From Gluconacetobacter asukensis (GTDB lineage: Bacteria > Pseudomonadota > Alphaproteobacteria > Acetobacterales > Acetobacteraceae): a DNA stretch of 64,000 nucleotides. The notes beneath the pieces are model-generated. The model saw nothing but the letters and a program-made list of their open reading frames with translations. It ran no database searches and had not been told where the DNA came from. Made by a program: the position numbers and the translations under genes. The stretch lies in assembly GCF_014174375.1 (NCBI RefSeq), contig NZ_JABEQE010000005.1:1-64000 (forward strand), given 5' to 3'. Of this stretch, positions 54,317 to 64,000 are shown in pieces. The stretch's first letter is position 1; each line of letters starts with the position of its first letter.

Positions 54317-55885
54317 TCAGTCCGCATTGCCGCCGCGCGCGAACCGCACCGCCGCCTCGGCCGCGCGGAACAGGGCACGGGCCTTGTGCTGCGTTTCCTC
54401 GTACTCCGCATCGGGCACACTGTCGGCCACCACGCCGCAGCCGGCCTGCACATGCATCTGCCCGTCCTTGACCACGGCCATCCGCAGGCCGATGCAGGTA
54501 TCCATCTCGCCATTCGCGCCGAAATAACCGATGCACCCGGCATAGGTCGCGCGCCGGGTCGGCTCGACCTCGTCGATGATCTCCATCGCCCGGATCTTCG
54601 GCGCCCCGGTCAGCGTGCCGGCCGGGAATCCCGCGACCAACGCATCCAGCGCCTCCAGCCCCGGCCGCAACTCACCCTCGACATTCGACGAGATATGCAT
54701 GACGTGGCTGAACCGCTCGATCACGAATTTCTCCGTGACCTTGACGCTGCCGATCGCACAGACCCGCCCGACATCGTTGCGGCCCAGATCGATCAGCATC
54801 AGATGCTCGGCCAGTTCCTTCGGGTCGGCCAGCAGGTCCCGCTCCAGCGCCAGATCCTCTTCCGCCGTGCGGCCACGCGGCCGGGTACCGGCCAGGGGGC
54901 GCACCGTCATCCGCCCGTCGCGCAGGCGCACCAGAATCTCGGGTGAGGAGCCGACGAGGGTGAACCCGTCGAAGGCCAGATGAAACAGGAACGGCGCCGG
55001 ATTGATGCGGCGCAGGGACCGATAAAGTGCCAGCGGCGGCAAGGTAAATGGGGTCGAGAAACGCTGGCTGGGCACGACCTGAAAGGCATCGCCAGCGGCA
55101 ATATACTCCTGGATGCGCCGGACCATGTCGCAGAACGCCTCGCGCGTGAAGTTCGAACGCGGGGGCTCCAGCGGGCCGGTATAGTCCGGCCGGATCTCGT
55201 GCAGCGCCAGGGGCTCCGACAGCGTCCGCCGCGCCAGCGCGATCAGGTCTTCCGCCGCCTGCCACACCTGCTCGGGCGCACGATCCGGGCTCGGCCGCAC
55301 CGGCGCCGCCAGGATCAGCTCGTCCCGCACGGTGTCGAAGATGGCGAACAGGCCGGGGCGGATCATCACCCCCTCGGGCAGATCAAGATCGTCGGGTGGC
55401 ATATTCGGCAGATGCTCCATCTGCCGCACCATGTCGTATCCCAGATAGCCGAACAGGCCGGCCGTCATCGGCGGCAGTCCCGCCGGCAGGGTCATCCGGC
55501 TGCCCCGGATGATCGCGCGCAGCGAATCCAGCGGCGCCTCCGCCACCGGGGCAAAGCGTTCCGGATCGGCATCCGGCGCGGTATTGATCGCCGCCTTCCC
55601 ATCATGGCAGCGCCAGACCAGATCCGGTAGCAGGCCGATGACCGAATAGCGGCCCCGCGCCACCCCGCCCTCGACACTTTCCAGCAGAAAGGCATTGCGG
55701 GCCTGGCTGGCATCCGTGGCGCCGGCCAGGCGCGACAGGCGCATATAGGCGGCGACCGGCGTCAGCAGGTCGGCGGCCTCCACGCTCCAGACCACACTGC
55801 CCTCCCCCTGTCGCAGGGCGGACAGTGCCGCATCGCGTTCCGCAAGGGTCGGCGCGGCGGGAATGGTCTGAATAATGGTCGTCAC
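54317..55885 (-). CDS. trpE: Anthranilate synthase component I
   Basis: A 522-residue chorismate-utilising enzyme. The feedback-binding region near the N-terminus (LTPVAAYMRL, FLLESVEGG) is the LLES-type motif of tryptophan-sensitive TrpE. Catalytic motifs are FQVVPSQRF, GTRPRG, LIDLGRNDVGRV, FPAGTLTGAPKIRAMEII and YAGCIGYFGANGEMDTCI. Its ATG overlaps the ppiD stop by 4 bases, so the trp operon begins inside a transcript started at ppiD or earlier. Confidence 0.97.
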   Translation of the reverse strand: MTTIIQTIPAAPTLAERDAALSALRQGEGSVVWSVEAADLLTPVAAYMRLSRLAGATDASQARNAFLLESVEGGVARGRYSVIGLLPDLVWRCHDGKAAINTAPDADPERFAPVAEAPLDSLRAIIRGSRMTLPAGLPPMTAGLFGYLGYDMVRQMEHLPNMPPDDLDLPEGVMIRPGLFAIFDTVRDELILAAPVRPSPDRAPEQVWQAAEDLIALARRTLSEPLALHEIRPDYTGPLEPPRSNFTREAFCDMVRRIQEYIAAGDAFQVVPSQRFSTPFTLPPLALYRSLRRINPAPFLFHLAFDGFTLVGSSPEILVRLRDGRMTVRPLAGTRPRGRTAEEDLALERDLLADPKELAEHLMLIDLGRNDVGRVCAIGSVKVTEKFVIERFSHVMHISSNVEGELRPGLEALDALVAGFPAGTLTGAPKIRAMEIIDEVEPTRRATYAGCIGYFGANGEMDTCIGLRMAVVKDGQMHVQAGCGVVADSVPDAEYEETQHKARALFRAAEAAVRFARGGNAD

Positions 55886-57810
55886 GGGCTGGTGTCTCCG
55901 GCGCCGCCCGTCCCGGTGACCGAGGACAGGGCTGATTTCAGGGCGCTCATATTGGTCTTGGGCTTGACCACCTGCTGAAGGGCCGCGGCGTAGGACATCC
56001 CGATATCGTCCGCCAGGGCCTGCGACAGGCCGCTGCGGATGCGGCCAACCTGCATCGCCTGCGTGCCGGGATCGGGATGCGTGATCGCGGTCAGCGTCGC
56101 GACATAGAAACCGTCCGGGCCATCCAGCATGGCCGTCTGCCCGGCCTTGTCGAAGCGGAAGACCAGGCGCGCCAGCTCGTCGGGCACGCCGTCCACCGCC
56201 CGCCCGCGCGCCAGTGGCGCCGGATGCTCCACCTGCTGGCCGCCGGCGGCAGCCGAGACGCCGCCATGCGCCTTGGCGGCCAGATACAGCGCGGTGGCCG
56301 CGACATTGGCCGCATGGCGGCGTGCCTCGTCATCCCACGCGGCGCGGACCTGGGCGGACGCCGCATCGAAGGGCTGAAGCTGGGCGGGCGTAATACTGTC
56401 GACCGCAACCGCGAACCAGCCATTCTCCGGCCCCTGAACCAGCGTCGGGTTCGCCCCCTTCGCCGAACTGAAGATTTTCTCGATGATCGCCTGACGCAGG
56501 GCGGGAGACGCCGGAATCGGCGCTGCCTCGCCCCCCTGGGTCATGCCCTGGGCGTTCAGCGTCCCGGCAATGGCCGCCGCCCCCAGATTGTCGGGAATAT
56601 GGTCCAGCCCGCCACCGGCGATCGCGTCCTGGAGCTTCTGCACGCGCTGGCCGATCAACTCCACGGCCTGGCCGCGCGCCATCTGCTCGCGCAGTTCCTG
56701 CCGTGCCGTCGCGAAATCGGTATCGTGCGGCGGCGTGATCAGCGTGACCTTGAAGACAACCCAGCCGGTATCGACCTGCGCCGGCCCCTGAAGGTCGGAC
56801 GGCGGGGCGCCGAAGACCAGCTTCGCCAGACCCGCCGAGGGAATCCCCGCCTGGCGGACATTGTCCATCTGCACCGTGGCGGAATCCTTGGCGTCGGCCT
56901 GGATGCGGCCCCAATCGGCACCCGCCTTCCACTGGTCGGCAATCGCCTGCGCACGGGCCTGGCTCGGCGCGGTCACGATCTGCACGCTGCGGGTCTCGGG
57001 CACGTGGTATTTCGACGCCTCGGCCTCATACAGGCGCTTCAGGTCGGCATCGGGGATCTCGACCGACTGGGCCACGCTGTCGGGCGACAGCACGACCACC
57101 CGCGCATGGCGGTATTCGGGCGTCTGAAACAGCCCGGGATGATTGTCGTAGAAACGGTGCAGCTGCGCCGCGTCGGGCTCGGGCACTGCCTGGGCGGTCA
57201 GCGGAAAGCGGACCAGATCGATGGTCCGGGTCTGCGCATCGAAATCGAACGCCTGGCGGACCATGATTTCCGGCGCGCGGGCACCGTTCTGGATCGGCTC
57301 GATCAGCGCGCGCACCGCCAGGTCGGCCCGGATCAGCTCCAGCAGGCGCGCCTCGGTCATGCCGATCTGCTGCAGGCGCGAATCGAACAGCTTGCGATCG
57401 AATCGCCCGTCCGGCCCCTTGAAGGCCGGCAGTCCGAACACTTCCTCACGCAGCGCATCGTCCGGAACGGTCACGCCCAGCCGGTCCGCCGACAGCGTGA
57501 TTTCCGATTGCATCAGCAGCCGCTGCAGCACCTGTTCCGCCGCCTGGCGCCGCGTCGCGACCGGCAGCTGTGACGGATCGCTCACGCCTGCCTGGCGGGC
57601 GACCTGCTGCAATTCATTCTGTACCGCCGAGAGGAAATCGTTGGTGGTGACGGTCTGGCCGCCCACCCGCACGATGACGTCGGCGCGCTCGCTGCCGATA
57701 TTCGACAGGACATCGCCCACACCCCAGCCGACGAAGGCAAGGAACAGCAGGCCGGCAATGACGCGACCCAGCCAGGAATCGACGAAGACGTGACGCAGGA
57801 AGGAAATCAT
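55882..57810 (-). CDS. PpiD-type periplasmic folding factor (SurA_N/rotamase)
   Basis: A 642-residue inner-membrane anchored chaperone. One N-terminal membrane helix (WLGRVIAGLLFLAFVGWGVGD) leads into a SurA-like N domain (TRRQAAEQVLQRLLMQSEI) and a parvulin-type PPIase region in the middle (about residues 240-370, ending WVVFKVTLITPP), then a second helical segment. PpiD helps newly exported proteins at the Sec translocon. A TTG at 57819 is in frame, but the ATG at 57810 is the standard choice. It is translationally coupled to trpE, and divergent from tpiA. Confidence 0.9.
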   Translation of the reverse strand: MISFLRHVFVDSWLGRVIAGLLFLAFVGWGVGDVLSNIGSERADVIVRVGGQTVTTNDFLSAVQNELQQVARQAGVSDPSQLPVATRRQAAEQVLQRLLMQSEITLSADRLGVTVPDDALREEVFGLPAFKGPDGRFDRKLFDSRLQQIGMTEARLLELIRADLAVRALIEPIQNGARAPEIMVRQAFDFDAQTRTIDLVRFPLTAQAVPEPDAAQLHRFYDNHPGLFQTPEYRHARVVVLSPDSVAQSVEIPDADLKRLYEAEASKYHVPETRSVQIVTAPSQARAQAIADQWKAGADWGRIQADAKDSATVQMDNVRQAGIPSAGLAKLVFGAPPSDLQGPAQVDTGWVVFKVTLITPPHDTDFATARQELREQMARGQAVELIGQRVQKLQDAIAGGGLDHIPDNLGAAAIAGTLNAQGMTQGGEAAPIPASPALRQAIIEKIFSSAKGANPTLVQGPENGWFAVAVDSITPAQLQPFDAASAQVRAAWDDEARRHAANVAATALYLAAKAHGGVSAAAGGQQVEHPAPLARGRAVDGVPDELARLVFRFDKAGQTAMLDGPDGFYVATLTAITHPDPGTQAMQVGRIRSGLSQALADDIGMSYAAALQQVVKPKTNMSALKSALSSVTGTGGAGDTSP

Positions 57811-57849
57811 GAACGACAATATCCGGACGAAGGCGGCACAAGCGACTAT

Positions 57850-57867
57850 GGCGGCCCGATGGCCGCC
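57850..57867. promoter_or_regulatory. Hairpin in the divergent ppiD-tpiA region
   Basis: GGCGGCC (57850-57856) pairs perfectly with GGCCGCC (57861-57867) around CGAT, followed on the plus strand by TTATTC. A second 6-bp stem (57989-57994 with 58000-58005) lies about 12 bases upstream of the tpiA ribosome site. The 224-base region must hold both promoters. Confidence 0.35.
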
Positions 57868-58034
57868 TTATTCGGCGGGGCACCATAGGGATACACCCCG
57901 CGATTGACCAGAACCCTATGCGCCGAAGCCGCGTTGGCGCGTGGCCATTGTGCTGATGCGGCACGCATGGTGTACGGTATCGGCAACCGGGCGGCTCGAC
58001 CGCCCCACAATATAAAATCGAGGGGGCAAGCCAC

Positions 58035-58778
58035 ATGAAGCAGATGATCGTCGGCAACTGGAAGATGAACGGGCTGAGCGCCCCCTCGCGGGACCTCGTG
58101 AGCGCCATCGCACAGGGTCTGAAAGCCATTGCCAACCCGCCGCCGGTCGTGGTCTGCCCGCCCTTTACCCAGCTTGGCGCCCTTTCCCTCCTGCTGAAAG
58201 GCACCGGCATCGCACTGGGCGCCCAGGATTGCCATCACGCGCCCTCGGGCGCGCATACCGGCGACATCTCGGCCATCATGCTGGCCGAGCTGGGGGTGGA
58301 ATATGTCATTCTCGGCCATTCCGAACGGCGGCGCGAGCATGGCGAACTGGATGAGACGGTGCGCGAAAAGACCGTGGCCGCCATGGACGCCGGCCTGACG
58401 CCGATCGTCTGCATCGGCGAAAGCGCCGACCAGCGGGCCGCCGGCGAATATCAGGATGTTGTCGGCTGGCAGATCAAGGGCTCGCTGCCCGACAATTTCA
58501 GCGGCATCGTGGCCTACGAGCCGGTCTGGGCCATCGGCTCGGGCGTGCCGGCATCGCCCCAGGACATCGCGGACATGATGGGCTTCATCCGCGCCGAACT
58601 GACACGCCAGTTCGGCGAGACGGGAAAGACCACGCGGATTCTCTATGGTGGCTCCGTCAGCGGGCGCGAGGCCCCCACCATCCTGCCGATCGCCGAGGTC
58701 GGCGGCGCGCTGGTGGGTGGCGCCAGCCTGAAGGCCGACGCGTTTCTGCCGATTGTCCGCGCCGCCATAGATCTGTAA
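58035..58778 (+). CDS. tpiA: Triosephosphate isomerase
   Basis: A 247-residue TIM-barrel enzyme of glycolysis interconverting DHAP and GAP. Active-site residues are Lys10 in GNWKMNG, His95 in ILGHSERR and Glu162 in AYEPVWAIG, with the phosphate loop YGGSVSGREA and GGASL near the end. GAGGGGG lies 10 bases upstream of the ATG. It is the first gene of tpiA-secG-pyrG-kdsA. Confidence 0.97.
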   Translation: MKQMIVGNWKMNGLSAPSRDLVSAIAQGLKAIANPPPVVVCPPFTQLGALSLLLKGTGIALGAQDCHHAPSGAHTGDISAIMLAELGVEYVILGHSERRREHGELDETVREKTVAAMDAGLTPIVCIGESADQRAAGEYQDVVGWQIKGSLPDNFSGIVAYEPVWAIGSGVPASPQDIADMMGFIRAELTRQFGETGKTTRILYGGSVSGREAPTILPIAEVGGALVGGASLKADAFLPIVRAAIDL

Positions 58779-58813
58779 ACGGTCGGTCTGCGCCGCCCTA
58801 TCGGAAGTCGAGA

Positions 58814-59152
58814 ATGATCACCGTCCTGCTTTTTCTGCATCTGTTCGTCACCCTGGCCCTGATCGGAACGGTCCTGATCCAGCGCAGCGAGGGCGGTGGC
58901 CTGGGAATCGGCAGCAGCCAGGGCATGGGCAGCTTCATGTCCGGCCGCGGCACGGCCAACCTGCTGACGCGCACCACGTCGGTCCTGGCCGGCATCTTCA
59001 TGCTGCTGTCGCTGACCCTCGCGGTGCTGAACCGTGGCGCCTCGACCGGTAGCGGCCACGATATCCTGGCCCAGCCGCCGGCCCCTGCTGCCGCGGCATC
59101 GGCCCCGGCGTTGCCCGCGGCTCCGCCCGCGGCGCCAGCGGTCACGCACTGA
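58814..59152 (+). CDS. secG: Preprotein translocase subunit SecG
   Basis: A 112-residue inner-membrane protein with two helices (residues 3-22 and about 55-75). The conserved link LIQRSEGGGLGIGSSQG and FMSGRGTANLLTRTTSVLA are diagnostic. A C-terminal Ala/Pro tail is typical of alphaproteobacterial SecG. It assists SecYE during export. A strong intrinsic terminator follows 6 bases after the stop. Confidence 0.95.
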   Translation: MITVLLFLHLFVTLALIGTVLIQRSEGGGLGIGSSQGMGSFMSGRGTANLLTRTTSVLAGIFMLLSLTLAVLNRGASTGSGHDILAQPPAPAAAASAPALPAAPPAAPAVTH

Positions 59153-61716
<2,564 letters not shown>

Positions 61717-61739
61717 CCCGTGGCCATGGCCTGTCGGGA

Positions 61740-62213
61740 TCAGGCGATGCGTACCAGCATCGCCAGCCCCAGACAGGCCATGAACACCGACGTGACCCAC
61801 AGCCGCAAGGCCAGATAGCCCGACGGCAGCTCGCCCCTGCGCCACGCTGCCCGCTCCGCCAGGAATAGCCCGAAGAACCCCGCCAGCAGCACGGCCAGCC
61901 CGATCGTAACATGGCCGAGGAAGGTCGCGTGGCACGCCAGCCAGCCGACCGGCAGCGGCAGGGCGCCCCGCACCAGCCGCAGCCTGTCACCCCGTGGGTC
62001 GTGGCGCGCCCCCATGATCAAGGTCGGCCGGTCGAGCGCCAGCCCCCAATGGACAGCACCGCTGAAAGCCAGCAGCAGGGCGGCATATTCCACCAGGCCC
62101 ATAGTCATGCCCGGCACGGCGGCGGTGGAGAACAGGCTTCCCACCGCGAAGATGATGGCCGGAACGGGGCTGACAATTCCCATCAGAACCGTTGGAAGCG
62201 GCAGGCGTTTCAT
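61740..62213 (-). CDS. DUF3429-family membrane protein
   Basis: A 157-residue inner-membrane protein with about five helices. The family pattern includes VEYAALLLAFSGAVHWGLAL near residue 45 and a long helical C-terminus ending ALRLWVTSVFMACLGLAML. No function is known for DUF3429. It is convergent with kdsA (23-base gap) and divergent from eno, and appears to be a single-gene unit. Confidence 0.85.
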   Translation of the reverse strand: MKRLPLPTVLMGIVSPVPAIIFAVGSLFSTAAVPGMTMGLVEYAALLLAFSGAVHWGLALDRPTLIMGARHDPRGDRLRLVRGALPLPVGWLACHATFLGHVTIGLAVLLAGFFGLFLAERAAWRRGELPSGYLALRLWVTSVFMACLGLAMLVRIA

Positions 62214-62266
62214 GTTTATCTTCCTCCTGCCCTGCTATTATCGCGCGGCTGGCCGCCTGCCCATGA

Positions 62267-63676
<1,410 letters not shown>

Positions 63677-63689
63677 TCACGCGACACGA

Positions 63690-63742
63690 CCCGATTCGGC
63701 GGCATAGCGAGGAAAACAGTTTCCCGCCGCCGCCGAATCGGG
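63690..63742 (+). terminator. Long inverted repeat between eno and ftsB-like gene
   Basis: A perfect 14-bp arm, CCCGATTCGGCGGC (63690-63703), pairs with 63729-63742. The 25-base loop contains a further short stem (GGAAA with TTTCC around ACAG). It starts 14 bases after the eno stop. No U-run follows, so it may be a factor-assisted terminator, an RNA-processing or stabilising structure, or an operator for the downstream gene. Confidence 0.6.
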
Positions 63743-63795
63743 AATAGTACAAACGTACCTATTGGCGCCCTGATGAAACGGGAGAAAGACGGACC

Positions 63796-64000
63796 ATGCA
63801 GATCGGCCGGATTGTGCGGCGGACCCTCCGTATGGTCATCCCCCCTTCCCTGTTCATCGGCCTGACCGCCTATTTCGGCGTAAACGCCATGCAGGGCGAC
63901 CATGGCATTCACAGCTATCAGGCACAGTTGCGCCTGCTGGACGAGGCGCGCGCCGCACAGGTCGACGCGGTCTCGGAACAGAATGCCTGGGCCCGCCGGG
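63796..64000 (+). CDS. FtsB/DivIC-type septum formation initiator, 5' part
   Basis: Only the first 68 codons lie in the window. One N-terminal membrane helix (VIPPSLFIGLTAYFGVNAM) is followed by the start of a coiled coil (SYQAQLRLLDEARAAQVDAVS), the layout of FtsB-like divisome proteins. The ATG has GGAG 11 bases upstream. Position after enolase supports the call, because eno-ftsB is a conserved pair. The right end is cut by the window. Confidence 0.82.
   Translation, partial: MQIGRIVRRTLRMVIPPSLFIGLTAYFGVNAMQGDHGIHSYQAQLRLLDEARAAQVDAVSEQNAWARR

Overview
The window is a high-GC (roughly 65%), densely packed chromosomal segment of an alphaproteobacterium. The gene set and protein styles point to an acetic acid bacterium (Acetobacteraceae, Gluconacetobacter-like). 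The main clues are an E1-beta pyruvate dehydrogenase subunit with its own lipoyl domain, a purSQL-type purine operon, a metal-type KDO8P synthase and a RamB/ScfR-type regulator next to the PDH genes. The genus is an inference from gene content; no rRNA gene is present to confirm it. Almost every gene belongs to a recognisable housekeeping or transport family. I see no CRISPR array, no insertion sequence, no prophage and no obvious defence island.

Layout. 1-5 kb: the 5' end of dxs with ispA and xseB (isoprenoid block), a TusA-like sulfur carrier, a ROK fructokinase, rlmE and a Ppx/GppA phosphatase. 5.1-7.5 kb: tRNA-Gln(CUG), a 515-bp gene-free and partly AT-rich stretch, then comM. An 18-bp inverted repeat lies on each side of comM. 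7.5-11.4 kb: the soluble transhydrogenase sthA, an aldo/keto reductase and an NhaP-type antiporter. 11.4-19.5 kb: a complete kdp potassium system (a 27-aa small ORF, kdpF, A, B, C, D, E) with a helically phased CATAGG repeat upstream. 19.6-23.3 kb: an outer-membrane barrel protein, a PsiE-like protein and a PadR/DUF1700/DUF2807 envelope cassette. 23.5-30.8 kb: surE, a coupled sseA-metC sulfur pair, an AI-2E family permease with an EEP nuclease, cardiolipin synthase and yraN.

30.9-38.1 kb: glutaredoxin 4 and BolA follow a purine operon (purC-purS-Rap1a-like-purQ-purL) in which all four junctions are 4-bp ATGA overlaps. Upstream of it lie a TANGO2-family gene and purB. 38.4-42 kb: a TerC-family membrane protein with no canonical start codon, a lytic transglycosylase, pgpA and pncC. 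42.1-49.4 kb: a His-rich secreted protein, a RatA/COQ10 protein, lipA, lpdA and pdhC-pdhB-pdhA. These lie divergent from an ScfR/RamB-type regulator, with a repeat-containing candidate operator between them. 51-57.8 kb: moaC and trpC-D-G-E, with trpE overlapping ppiD. 58-64 kb: tpiA, secG, pyrG, kdsA, a DUF3429 gene, eno and the 5' end of an ftsB-like gene.

Together the genes supply isoprenoid, purine, tryptophan, CTP and KDO synthesis, central carbon flow (TPI, enolase, PDH with lipoate synthesis), redox balance, and potassium/pH homeostasis. The observations most worth following up are the non-canonical TerC start, the secreted Rap1a-like protein built into the purine operon, the candidate kdp operator array and small ORF, the inverted repeat around comM, and the near-duplicate lipoyl domains in the PDH genes. 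No clearly undescribed multi-gene system is evident.
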